Shown: one piece after another, positions 24,573 through 32,934 of the stretch | Layout: each line of letters starts with the position of its first letter | How positions within the stretch are numbered: the first letter of the stretch is position 1 | Assembly: GCA_022684035.1 (NCBI GenBank) | Contig: JAJHSB010000018.1 | Location: 1-36,768, forward strand | Reading direction: 5' to 3' | From: Candidatus Acetothermia bacterium | GTDB lineage: Bacteria > Bipolaricaulota > Bipolaricaulia > UBA7950 | DNA length: 36,768 nucleotides | The notes under the pieces: generated by a model | What the model was told of the DNA's origin: nothing | Database searches by the model: none | Seen by the model: the letters and a program-made list of their open reading frames with translations, nothing else | Position numbers and translations under genes: made by a program

Positions 24573-26510
24573 ATGATCCAGCTCGTATTGCCTGATGGCA
24601 ATAAGAAGGAGTTTAAAGCAGGGGTTTCCCTATATGAGGTAGCGCAGGCTATCGGGCCAGGATTGGCCAAGGCCGCGGTTGGTGCTCTCGTTGACGGCGA
24701 ATTGCACGATTTACGCGAACGAGTATATAAAAATTGCGCGATTAATATTATTACCACTTCATCGCCGCAAGGACGCGAAATATTATGCCATACCACAGCG
24801 CATATCATGGCGCAAGCGGTCAAAAATCTTTTTCACGCTGTCAAGCTGGGAATAGGACCAGCGATTACGGATGGGTTTTACTATGACTTTGACCTTCCGC
24901 GCAGGCTTTCAAGTAGTGATCTGGAAAAGATTAGCGAGGAGATGAGGCGAATAATCGCTGATGACCTGTCGATTGAGCGATGGGAGAAATCAAGAGAGGA
25001 AGCAAAAGAGATCATGCAGGAACGCGGCGAGGAACTGAAACTCGAGTTGATCGATGAGCTCGATACAGAGACGGTGACATTCTATCAACAAGGCGATTTC
25101 ATCGATTTATGCCGCGGACCGCACTTGCCGTCCACCTCTTACGTCAATCCCAATGCGTTTAAATTGATTTCTGTTGCTGGGGCATACTGGAAGGGAGATG
25201 AGAGCCGTCCGATGTTGCAACGAATCTACGGAACGGTTTGGAACAAGAAGACAGAACTCGATACCCATTTAGAAAGATTGGCCGAGATAGAGAGACGCGA
25301 CCATCGCAAGTTGATTAAGGAGCTTGACTTAGTCAGTTTCAACGATGAAGGAGGAGCCGGACTCGCCTACTGGCATCCAAAGGGCGGGCGGATGCGTGTC
25401 CTGATTGAAGATTACTGGCGAAAGCTCCACTATGAAGGCGGCTATGAAATCATCTTCACGCCTCACATCGGCCGTGCACAGCTATGGGAGACCTCTGGTC
25501 ATCTCGATTTCTATCGCGACGGGATGTACTCTCCAATGGAGATCGAAGGGCAAGATTACTATATTAAGCCGATGAACTGCCCGTTCCATGTGATGATCTA
25601 TAACTCACGCACCCGTTCGTACCGCGAGCTGCCACTCCGCTGGGCTGAATTGGGGACAGTCTATCGTTATGAGCGGAGCGGCACATTGCATGGGATGTTA
25701 CGCGTGCGCGGGTTTACTCAGGATGACGCGCACATCATCTGTACCCCAGAACAGATTGACGAGGAGATTTTGCGAGTGCTCGAATTCAGTCTGAACCTGT
25801 TGCGCGGGTTTGGGTTTACCAAGTTCAAGATCGAACTCTCAGTCCGCAATCCTAAGACTCCGGAGAAGTATGCCGGAGAGGATTTGATGTGGGAAGAAGC
25901 AGAAGCCTCTCTCGTTAAGGCGTTGGAGGCTAAGAATTTTTCCTACCACCGGATGGAAGGCGAGGCGGTCTTCTATGGCCCTAAGATCGATATCAAAATA
26001 GAGGATGCACTCGGCCGCACGTGGCAGTGCACAACGATCCAGTTTGATTTCAATATTCCCGGGCGGTTTGATATGATGTACATTGGCGAGGATGGGAAGG
26101 AGCACCGTCCGTACATGGTCCACCGGGCGCTATTGGGGTCTATCGAGCGATTCTACGCTCTGTTGGTGGAACACTATAACGGCGCGTTTCCTGTCTGGCT
26201 CTCTCCCCTGCAGGTTGTGGTCTTACCGGTCAGTCAGGATAACAGCGGCTATGCACAGTCGATTGCGCAACAGTTAAGAGCAGTAGGAATTCGGGTTGAG
26301 GCAAGGACTGAACGCGGACGGACAATAAATTACCTGATCCGACAAGCGCAACTGGAGAAGATTCCATATATGCTTGTTGTCGGTAAACGCGAAGAGGAGC
26401 AAGGGACTGTTGCAGTCAGGTTGCGAACAGAAGAGGATTTAGGACCATGCCGGTTGGACCAATTTATTGAATTGATTACCGAGAAAATTACTCGTAAAGA
26501 GCTGATATAA
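24573..26510 (+). CDS. thrS: Threonyl-tRNA synthetase
   Basis: A 645-residue class II synthetase that charges tRNA-Thr. Domains in order are TGS (1-62), the editing domain with HTTAH (73-77) and FIDLCRGPHLPST, the catalytic core with motif 2 GTVYRYERSGTLHGMLRVRGFTQDDAHI, zinc-site elements around MNCPFH, motif 3 RPYMVHRALLGSIERF, and the anticodon-binding domain (from about 535). AGAGG lies ten bases before the ATG. The 203-base gap upstream shows no T-box-like leader. Downstream is a repeat-rich gap. Confidence 0.97.
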   Translation: MIQLVLPDGNKKEFKAGVSLYEVAQAIGPGLAKAAVGALVDGELHDLRERVYKNCAINIITTSSPQGREILCHTTAHIMAQAVKNLFHAVKLGIGPAITDGFYYDFDLPRRLSSSDLEKISEEMRRIIADDLSIERWEKSREEAKEIMQERGEELKLELIDELDTETVTFYQQGDFIDLCRGPHLPSTSYVNPNAFKLISVAGAYWKGDESRPMLQRIYGTVWNKKTELDTHLERLAEIERRDHRKLIKELDLVSFNDEGGAGLAYWHPKGGRMRVLIEDYWRKLHYEGGYEIIFTPHIGRAQLWETSGHLDFYRDGMYSPMEIEGQDYYIKPMNCPFHVMIYNSRTRSYRELPLRWAELGTVYRYERSGTLHGMLRVRGFTQDDAHIICTPEQIDEEILRVLEFSLNLLRGFGFTKFKIELSVRNPKTPEKYAGEDLMWEEAEASLVKALEAKNFSYHRMEGEAVFYGPKIDIKIEDALGRTWQCTTIQFDFNIPGRFDMMYIGEDGKEHRPYMVHRALLGSIERFYALLVEHYNGAFPVWLSPLQVVVLPVSQDNSGYAQSIAQQLRAVGIRVEARTERGRTINYLIRQAQLEKIPYMLVVGKREEEQGTVAVRLRTEEDLGPCRLDQFIELITEKITRKELI

Positions 26511-26545
26511 AAAGTCACAAGTTGAGGATTGAGAAATATGAATAG

Positions 26546-26608
26546 ACCGCAGAGAACGCAGAGAGCGCTGTGAGAGATAAAAAATAAGAGCTCTGTGTGC
26601 TTAGCGGT
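26546..26608. repeat. Inverted repeat of the ACCGCAGAG type after thrS
   Basis: ACCGCAGAGAACGCAGAGAG (26546-26565) pairs imperfectly with CTCTGTGTGCTTAGCGGT (26591-26608). It begins 36 bases after the thrS stop. It is followed by A-rich sequence and not a T-run, so it is not a clear terminator for thrS. Confidence 0.55.
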
Positions 26609-26658
26609 AAAAAAGAGAAGGTCTTGGTAAGAAAAATTATAGTCAACTGCATAAATCA

Positions 26659-26904
26659 TTGCAAAAAGCTAACAACACGCAAATCCTAAATTCTAAAACC
26701 CAAATCCCAAACAAATCCAAATGACCAAAATGACACTTCAGTGTCACCCTGAGCCAAAGGCGAAGGGTCTAATGATGAGATTCTTCGCTTCGCTCAGACT
26801 GACAACTTCGTTGTCAGTTTTGAACATTCGGATTTTGAATTTGTTTAGAATTTAGAGTTTCGAATTTAGAGTTTTATACTTTGCATGCACAAAGATTTTT
26901 GCAA
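26659..26904. repeat. Nested palindromic element with heptamer arms (AAATTCT type)
   Basis: The outer arms carry tandem 7-mers. On the left these are AAATCCT, AAATTCT, AAAACCC, AAATCCC from 26681. On the right, AGAATTT, AGAGTTT, CGAATTT, AGAGTTT run over 26847-26874. TTGCAAAAA (26659-26667) pairs with ATTTTTGC near 26896-26903 at the outermost ends. Inside are two perfect hairpins, TGACACT-TC-AGTGTCA (26731-26746) and CTGACAAC-TTC-GTTGTCAG (26799-26817). Between these CCCTGAGCC pairs loosely with CGCTTCGCTCAG. Confidence 0.75.
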
Positions 26905-26959
26905 GACACTATAAATGGACAGAGAAAGAGCGGTCTTCTACTTCGCCTTCACCTTCACC

Positions 26960-27331
26960 TTAATCGGTGAGAGTGATCCGGTCGCGGATCTTTTCCAGCA
27001 ACTTCGATCTGATACCGCGGACGCGGAGCAGGTCTTCAACAGAGTTAAACGGACCAAACTCGGTACGAAAGGCGATGATCCGTGCCGCCAGGGTCGGTCC
27101 GATTCCCGGTAAAGTGATTAATTCATCGACAGAGGCAGTGTTAATATTGACCAAAGGTGGCTGGGGTACAATAAAGAGAGGCGTAATTATCTCTGCTCCG
27201 ACAAGCAAGATCGGTTGTGGGAGGAGTGGTGTACGCGGCAAGGGAAAGAGGATAATTCCGCATATAAGCAGTGCGGTGGCGAGGAGTGCTACTATCGCTA
27301 TCTCTTGGTTGCGGGTTAAATAGGGTTTCAC
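26960..27331 (-). CDS. comEA: ComEA-like helix-hairpin-helix DNA-binding protein
   Basis: A 123-residue protein with one N-terminal membrane helix (about 11-31) and a C-terminal double helix-hairpin-helix domain: VNINTASVDELITLPGIGPTLAARIIAFR then FNSVEDLLRVRGIRSKLLEKIRD. This is the layout of ComEA, the membrane-anchored dsDNA receptor of natural competence. The SLBB domain found in Bacillus ComEA is replaced by a short linker. The start is GTG at 27331, overlapping the stop of the upstream gene (GTGA), so the two are coupled. comEC and other uptake genes are not in the window. Confidence 0.88.
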   Translation of the reverse strand: MKPYLTRNQEIAIVALLATALLICGIILFPLPRTPLLPQPILLVGAEIITPLFIVPQPPLVNINTASVDELITLPGIGPTLAARIIAFRTEFGPFNSVEDLLRVRGIRSKLLEKIRDRITLTD

Positions 27332-27861
27332 TTAAATAGTTCTCTGATTTTGACAATCCCTGCTTGTTCCAATTGAATGCGCATCGGCTCAGCCAGCCGT
27401 TCGTAGTGTGGGCGACTAAATTTATCGGAGAATCCTTTAATAAAGATGGTCCGTAGTTTATTGCTCAGCTCGGGGGAAGAGCGTAGTAGAGCGGCGTACT
27501 TGTGACAGAGCGCCTCCACTTCTGGAATATAAACCTCTAGTTGAGCCGAGCGGTCAAAGAGAGAGAGCGCTTCTTTCTTATCAGAAGCAAGTGCTTGTTC
27601 AGCGGCAGAGAAGAGCTGGCGACGGACCGACTCTCGTTTGGCGACCGAGCGCATCTTCTTCTCTTGCTTTCGGTTCTCCTTGAGTTCGCGGTGGGGAAAC
27701 TTCAGGATATGGCGTGCGCAACCGCGAGGACAATCCAGGAACTCAGAGGGTGATTTGGCAATTTGACCATGTAAAGAGAGGCAGGCAGAGCAGGTGCTGT
27801 AAGTGACATTTGTGTAATATTGATAGTAGGTGCCTGTTCGCCGCAGCGGCCATATGGTCAT
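27328..27861 (-). CDS. Uncharacterised Cys-cluster protein upstream of comEA
   Basis: I do not recognise this 177-residue protein. Cys24, Cys27, Cys44 and Cys48 with His31 and His51 (CSACLSLHG...CPRGC) suggest a zinc-binding N-terminal domain. A very basic stretch (about 55-80, KENRKQEKKMRSVAKRESVRR) and a helical C-terminal part follow. CxxC-LxG resembles a motif of phage head-morphogenesis proteins, but the rest does not fit. AGGAGAGAG precedes the ATG, and the stop overlaps the comEA start, so it may work with ComEA in DNA binding or uptake. That link is inferred only from the operon. Confidence 0.7.
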   Translation of the reverse strand: MTIWPLRRTGTYYQYYTNVTYSTCSACLSLHGQIAKSPSEFLDCPRGCARHILKFPHRELKENRKQEKKMRSVAKRESVRRQLFSAAEQALASDKKEALSLFDRSAQLEVYIPEVEALCHKYAALLRSSPELSNKLRTIFIKGFSDKFSRPHYERLAEPMRIQLEQAGIVKIRELFK

Positions 27862-27982
27862 GAATCTCTCTCCTTATATGAATCAGGAATTATTTTGAAT
27901 CCTCGTGATCTTACCAACTTTTTTGGAGATGCTCCATCATTATAAATAATAAGCGGTGATGTAGCAACTTTAGTGAGTAAAC

Positions 27983-28012
27983 TTGCAACGCACCCATCGG
28001 TACAGGTATTAT
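27983..28012 (+). promoter_or_regulatory. Likely promoter of the tldD operon
   Basis: TTGCAA (27983-27988), an 18-base spacer and TATTAT (28007-28012), 41 bases before the GTG start of tldD. GAGGAGG nearby is the SD. No operator-like symmetry was noticed. Confidence 0.5.
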
Positions 28013-28052
28013 CTATCTGTTATGGCAACTGAACCGTCAGAGGAGGTTTCTT

Positions 28053-29495
28053 GTGCGAGATTTTACTGAACGAGCGCTAAATCGAGCCTGTGCAGCAGGC
28101 GCAACATTTGCTGAGATACGGATCGTAGACCGGAGATCAGAGAGCATAGAGATCAAGAATGGATCGACGGAAGCGATCAGTAACAGGACCAGTTATGGTT
28201 GGGGCGTACGGGTAATTGTTGACGGAGGATGGGGGTTTGCCTCCAGTTTTCGCATCGAAAAGGGTGAGATAGCCCGGGTCGTTGATTTGGCAATAGAGAT
28301 AGCCCGTGCAAGCGCAATGAATAAAAAAGAAGATGTCAGGTTAAGCCCGAGCAAGAAGATTCAACAGAACTATCGTACTCCGCTTGTGATTGATCCATTC
28401 ACTGTTCCTCTCGCGCAGCGGATCGATCTTCTTCTTGCCGCCGAGGGCCGCTTACGTCAGGAGAAGGCAGTCAAGATATCACAAGCATTTATGACTCTCT
28501 TTGGCGAGAAAAAGTTCTTCGCCAATAGCGAGGGGAGTTACATCGAGCAAGAGATAATCGAATGTGGAGCAGGGATAACTGCTACAGCGGTTAAAGATGG
28601 TGAGGTTCAGGTGCGTTCCTATCCCAACTCGTTCCGCGGTAACTTTGCCACCAGTGGGTATGAGTTTATCGAGTCGCTCAACCTAGCCGAGCACGCTCCT
28701 CGTGTTGCCAGCGAGGCAGTGGCACTTCTCTCTGCGCCGCAATGTCCATCCAAAGAGACGACATTGATCATCGATGGATCGCAGTTGGCACTCCAGGTTC
28801 ATGAATCGTGCGGTCACCCAATTGAACTCGACCGTGTCTTCGGCAGTGAAGCGAGTTATGCTGGTACGAGCTTTCTCACCACAGAAAAACTCGGTAAATT
28901 CCGTTATGGCTCGGAGATTGTAAATATCATTGCCGATGCTACTATCCCCGGCGGATTAGGGACGTTCGGATTTGATGATGAAGGCGTGCCGGCACAACGG
29001 ACAAAAATTATCGATAACGGAATCTTTGTCGGCTATCTTACATCGCGTGAAACAGCAGTTAAGTTAGGACAGTTGAGTAATGGGACGATGCGTGCCGATG
29101 GCTGGAACAATATCCCACTGATTCGCATGACAAATATCAATCTCCAACCAGGAGAATGGAGATTCGATGATCTGATTGCCTCCACCGAAGACGGACTTTA
29201 TGTTGAAACAAACCGTAGTTGGTCGATCGATGATCGTAGGCTCAACTTTCAATTCGGTACCGAAATCGGATGGGAGATTAAAAACGGTAAGCTGGGGCAG
29301 ATGTTTAAAAACCCAACCTATACCGGAATTACCCCCCAGTTTTGGGGTAATTGTGATGCTATTTGTAATGATGACCATTGGCAGATGTGGGGAACGCCCA
29401 ATTGCGGTAAAGGAGAACCAGGACAGGCAGCCCATGTGGGACATGGAACCGCACCGGCTCGGTTTAGAAATGTGCGCGTAGGAGTGATGAAATGA
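28053..29495 (+). CDS. tldD: Metalloprotease TldD
   Basis: The catalytic subunit of the TldD/TldE protease, 480 residues. In known systems the heterodimer degrades unfolded small peptides and trims modified peptide leaders (microcin B17, CcdA). The zinc motif HESCGH (250-255, HExxxH type) is intact. The third ligand region CGKGEPGQAAHVGHG is near the C-terminus. GWGVRVIVDGGWGFASS and TIPGGLGTFGFDDEGVPAQRT are family signatures. The GTG start has GAGGAGG at good distance, with a likely promoter upstream. It overlaps tldE by four bases (ATGA). Confidence 0.95.
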   Translation: MRDFTERALNRACAAGATFAEIRIVDRRSESIEIKNGSTEAISNRTSYGWGVRVIVDGGWGFASSFRIEKGEIARVVDLAIEIARASAMNKKEDVRLSPSKKIQQNYRTPLVIDPFTVPLAQRIDLLLAAEGRLRQEKAVKISQAFMTLFGEKKFFANSEGSYIEQEIIECGAGITATAVKDGEVQVRSYPNSFRGNFATSGYEFIESLNLAEHAPRVASEAVALLSAPQCPSKETTLIIDGSQLALQVHESCGHPIELDRVFGSEASYAGTSFLTTEKLGKFRYGSEIVNIIADATIPGGLGTFGFDDEGVPAQRTKIIDNGIFVGYLTSRETAVKLGQLSNGTMRADGWNNIPLIRMTNINLQPGEWRFDDLIASTEDGLYVETNRSWSIDDRRLNFQFGTEIGWEIKNGKLGQMFKNPTYTGITPQFWGNCDAICNDDHWQMWGTPNCGKGEPGQAAHVGHGTAPARFRNVRVGVMK

Positions 29496-30829
29496 CGAAG
29501 ATCAACGAAATGCTCACTGAAATTTTGCAGTTGTCTCGTGCGGAGCAGACAGAGATAGTCTATATGGGAACGGATTCTGCTCTCACCAGATTTACCAATA
29601 ATTATATTCATCAGAACGTAGCCGAGAAGGATGGTACCGTCTCAATTCGCGTTGTGATAGGGAAGAAGATCGGCACAGCTGCTACTAATCAACTGGATAA
29701 AGAGTCACTGCGTAACACAGTGGAAAAAGCAGTAGAGATTGCCGCCACCCAACGTGACGATCCATATTTTCAGTCTCTTCCCATGCCGACACCGCTCCAA
29801 AAGATCAAGACGTATGTTAGTGCGACCGCAAAATTTACCCCGCAACAGCGGGCACAAACTGTAGCAACGATCGTGAAATTAGCCGAACAAAGTAATCTTA
29901 TTGCCTCTGGTGCAATCTCCACTAACACAATCGAGACCGCAGTCGTTAATTCGCTGGGAGTAAACGCCTATCAACGGGGGACCAGTGCTGATCTTAATTT
30001 AATTATCAGCAGCAATGATGGGGCATCTGGCTATGCTACTTACTTAACGCGCGATGTCACTCAGATCGATATCGATGCGTTAGCTAAGCAGGCGATTGAC
30101 AAATGCTTACAAGGAAAAGATCCGATTATGATTGAGCCAGGAGAGTATGTAACGATCCTTGAGCCCGATGCTGTAGGAACATTTGTCTCTTTCCTCGGAT
30201 ACCTCGGAATGGGAGCGCTGGCATTACAAGAGGGACGTAGTTTTATGACCAATAAGCTGGGCCAACAGATTACCGGTAGTAATATCACTATCTGGGACGA
30301 TGGGCTTAATCCCCAAGGGATGCCGATACCATTTGATTTCGAAGGAGTAGCGAAAAAGAAGGTGAGCTTGATCGAAAAAGGAGTAGCCAAAGGGGTCGTC
30401 TATGACTCTTATACTGCCGGGCGTCAGCCGGGAAAAGAATCGACCGGCCATGCTCTCCCTGCTCCGAATAGTTCCGGCCCCATGCCGCTCCATCTCTTTA
30501 TGAAAGAAGGGGATTCTTCTTTAGCAGAGATGATCGCTTCCACAGAGCGAGGGATCTATGTCACCCGTTTCCACTACACCAATCCAGTTGAACCGATGAG
30601 CACCACGATAACTGGCCTGACGCGCGATGGAACGTTCTTGATCGAAGAGGGAAGGATTACCTCTCCTCTTGTAACGTTGCGGTTTACCGACAGTATCTTA
30701 ACAGTTCTTTCGCATGTCTCCCAGATATCGAAAGAGACGGTGCTCGTAGGAAGCTACTTCGGCGGCAGCCGCGTGCCGGCAATAAAGACTGATCGATTAA
30801 GATTCAGCGGCTCAGCAGCGAAAGCGTAG
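29492..30829 (+). CDS. tldE: TldE/PmbA, non-catalytic partner of TldD
   Basis: A 445-residue homologue of TldD without the HExxxH motif; at the equivalent place it has EPDAVGTFVSFLGYLGMGALA. It forms the active heterodimer with TldD. Family marks are FTNNYIHQNVAEKDGTVSIRVVIGKKIG, the pattern around FDFEGVAKKKVSLIEKGVAKGVVYDSYTA, and GIYVTRFHYTNPVEPMSTTITGLTRDGTFLIE. Coupled to tldD by overlapping stop and start. The next gene begins eight bases after its stop, so the operon continues. Confidence 0.95.
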   Translation: MTKINEMLTEILQLSRAEQTEIVYMGTDSALTRFTNNYIHQNVAEKDGTVSIRVVIGKKIGTAATNQLDKESLRNTVEKAVEIAATQRDDPYFQSLPMPTPLQKIKTYVSATAKFTPQQRAQTVATIVKLAEQSNLIASGAISTNTIETAVVNSLGVNAYQRGTSADLNLIISSNDGASGYATYLTRDVTQIDIDALAKQAIDKCLQGKDPIMIEPGEYVTILEPDAVGTFVSFLGYLGMGALALQEGRSFMTNKLGQQITGSNITIWDDGLNPQGMPIPFDFEGVAKKKVSLIEKGVAKGVVYDSYTAGRQPGKESTGHALPAPNSSGPMPLHLFMKEGDSSLAEMIASTERGIYVTRFHYTNPVEPMSTTITGLTRDGTFLIEEGRITSPLVTLRFTDSILTVLSHVSQISKETVLVGSYFGGSRVPAIKTDRLRFSGSAAKA

Positions 30830-30837
30830 TAAAGAGA

Positions 30838-31920
30838 GTGGAAAAACGAAACCGAGCCCGCGAGTTGGGAGTCACAATTGGCACGCTTACACCGGGCCAA
30901 ATGAATTCCATTACTGATGTACCAGGGGTAGAGGTAGGACATCTTTCGCTTATTTGCGGTGAAGGGAAGTTAGTTCCAGGGAAAGGGCCGGTGCGAACCG
31001 GTGTCACAGTGATCAAGCCTCATCCAGGAAACCTTTTCTTAAATAAAGTTCCTGCTGCTGTCCATGTGATCAATGGAGTCGGCAAAACAATCGGATTGGT
31101 CCAGATCGCCGAATTAGGGGTGATCGAAACGCCGATCGTCCTTACTAATACGTTAAGTGCTGGACTGGCGGCAGATGGCCTTATCGAATATATGTTGAAC
31201 CAGAATCCCGACATCGGAGTGACGACCGGTTCGGTAAACCCGGTAGTGGGAGAATGTAACGATAGTTTTTTGAATGATCTGCGGGGCCGCCATGTGCGAC
31301 AGGAGCATGTCCTTGCTGCGCTGGCACAGACTTCTTCCGGGCCGGTGGAAGAGGGATCGGTCGGCGCCGGTGTAGGGATGTCGGCCTTCGGCTATAAAGG
31401 AGGGATCGGTACATCATCGCGGATAGTGAGTGGCTATACCATCGGCGTGCTTGTCCTCGTTAACTGCGGACGGAAAGAGGAACTGACGATCGCCGGCTCG
31501 CCAGTGGGCAGTCTCCTTTCCAAGAGAACTGCAACGATGGATAATTACGGCTCGATCATGATTATTGTTGCTACTGACGCACCGCTCTCAGCACGCCAAT
31601 TAGGGCGATTGGCCAAACGTGCGACACACGGGTTGGCACGGACCGGTGCTAATTCATCCCATGGCAGCGGAGATATTGTTATTGCATTTTCCACTGCCGA
31701 GCCTATCCCTCATTACTCTGCCAGTTCAACGCTGAGATTGACCAGATTACACGAATCCGGCCCAGATATATCCAGACTCTTCTGCGGTGTGGCCGAGGCG
31801 ACAGAAGAGGCGATCGTAAATGGATTATTTACCGCGCAGACAGTCATTGGGCGTGATGGGAATCGACGCGTGGGATTACCGATCAGTGAGACTTTAGCAT
31901 TGATTACGATCAAAACATAA
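30838..31920 (+). CDS. P1 family (S58, DmpA-like) aminopeptidase
   Basis: A 360-residue Ntn-hydrolase-type peptidase of family S58, related to DmpA (L-aminopeptidase D-Ala-esterase/amidase) and the beta-peptidyl aminopeptidases. These mature by self-cleavage before the nucleophilic serine. Here HGSGD (275-279) places the cut between Gly276 and Ser277. SITDVPGVEVGHLSL near the N-terminus, TGVTVI, the segment INGVGKTIGLVQIAELGVIETPIVLTNTLS and GSVGAGVGMSAFGYKGGIGTSSR are typical. The start is GTG eight bases after tldE, with a weak SD. Beside TldD/TldE it suggests stepwise peptide breakdown, perhaps of peptides with D- or beta-residues. Confidence 0.93.
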   Translation: MEKRNRARELGVTIGTLTPGQMNSITDVPGVEVGHLSLICGEGKLVPGKGPVRTGVTVIKPHPGNLFLNKVPAAVHVINGVGKTIGLVQIAELGVIETPIVLTNTLSAGLAADGLIEYMLNQNPDIGVTTGSVNPVVGECNDSFLNDLRGRHVRQEHVLAALAQTSSGPVEEGSVGAGVGMSAFGYKGGIGTSSRIVSGYTIGVLVLVNCGRKEELTIAGSPVGSLLSKRTATMDNYGSIMIIVATDAPLSARQLGRLAKRATHGLARTGANSSHGSGDIVIAFSTAEPIPHYSASSTLRLTRLHESGPDISRLFCGVAEATEEAIVNGLFTAQTVIGRDGNRRVGLPISETLALITIKT

Positions 31921-31944
31921 ATACTTCTAATTAGGAGAATACAG

Positions 31945-32934
31945 ATGCAAATTGGAAAGTTGCCGCGTAAACGGATTGCCGTTCTACCGACTCCGCTCTA
32001 TGAGCTTAAATCATTGAGCAGGAAACTGAACGGACCACGGATATTCATCAAACGAGATGATCTTACCGGGCTTGCGTTTGGAGGAAACAAGGCCCGCAAG
32101 CTGGAATTTATTCTCGGCGATGCAATCGAAAAAGGAGCAGATACGGTACTCACCGCAGGCGCGCTGCAGTCGAATCATGTCCGGATGACAGCGGCAGCAG
32201 CAGCTCAGTTCGGCTTACGAGCCGTTCTCTTTCTCCGGGGTAAAGAGCCGAGTGCATATAAAGCAAATCTCCTTCTCGATCGACTGTTGGGAGCAAAGAT
32301 TGAGTTTATCGACTTTGATGATCGCGAAGAGATAATCCGCCGGATGGAAGCAGCAGCCGAAGACCTTAAAAGTAGGGGGAGTAATCCGTATATCATTGCT
32401 GCTGGCGGTTCAACGCCGATTGGTTGTACAGGTTATTACGTAGCGCTGACCGAGCTGCTTACGCAGGTTAATGAGATGGGAATTCATATTAACCATCTTC
32501 TTCTTGCCAGCGGCGGCGGCGGCACTCACGCTGGAGTTGTGCTAGGAGCAAAAGCACTTAATTTTGCGCTCAATGTAATTGGGATCAGCGTGTCGCGGCC
32601 GGCAGACGCGATTGTCGAACGGGTCAGCCAGCTATCAGAGGAGACGGCCTCGCTGTTAGGTCATAAGCTTCGTTTTTCGGCGGTGGAGATGGAAGTTTAT
32701 GATCAATACATCGGTGATGGGTATGCTATACCCACTCCGGAAGGACTTGCTGCAATCAGACTCGTTGCACAGACAGAAGGGATTTTTCTCGATCCGGTCT
32801 ACACTGGAAAAGCAATGGCCGGCTTAATTGACTTGATCGCTAACCAGCGATTTCACCGCGATGAGGCAGTCGTCTTTTTACATACCGGTGGAACGCCCGC
32901 GCTCTTTACCGATGAAAAGATCTGGAACAGATAA
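31945..32934 (+). CDS. PLP-dependent D-cysteine desulfhydrase / ACC deaminase family protein
   Basis: A 329-residue fold-type II PLP enzyme. The cofactor lysine is Lys49 in FGGNKARKLE, the substrate-binding loop is LQSNHVR (74-80), and the PLP-phosphate loop is LLASGGGGTHAGVVLGAK. The N-terminus RIAVLPTPLYELKSLSRKL and the ending VVFLHTGGTPALF are typical of the D-cysteine desulfhydrase/ACC deaminase group, which breaks down D-cysteine or related amino acids to keto acids and ammonia. ACC deaminase and D-Cys desulfhydrase cannot be separated by eye; D-Cys is the commoner reading. SD TTAGGAG precedes the ATG. It belongs to the tldD run. Confidence 0.9.
   Translation: MQIGKLPRKRIAVLPTPLYELKSLSRKLNGPRIFIKRDDLTGLAFGGNKARKLEFILGDAIEKGADTVLTAGALQSNHVRMTAAAAAQFGLRAVLFLRGKEPSAYKANLLLDRLLGAKIEFIDFDDREEIIRRMEAAAEDLKSRGSNPYIIAAGGSTPIGCTGYYVALTELLTQVNEMGIHINHLLLASGGGGTHAGVVLGAKALNFALNVIGISVSRPADAIVERVSQLSEETASLLGHKLRFSAVEMEVYDQYIGDGYAIPTPEGLAAIRLVAQTEGIFLDPVYTGKAMAGLIDLIANQRFHRDEAVVFLHTGGTPALFTDEKIWNR

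Larger units (their letters stand above)
26511..26959. other. 449-base repeat-filled gap between thrS and comEA
   Basis: No gene seen. It contains an inverted repeat (26546-26565 with 26591-26608), a large nested palindrome (26659-26904) and a short GGTGAA-rich stretch just after the comEA stop. The converging thrS and comEA genes may use the palindromes as terminators. Confidence 0.6.
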
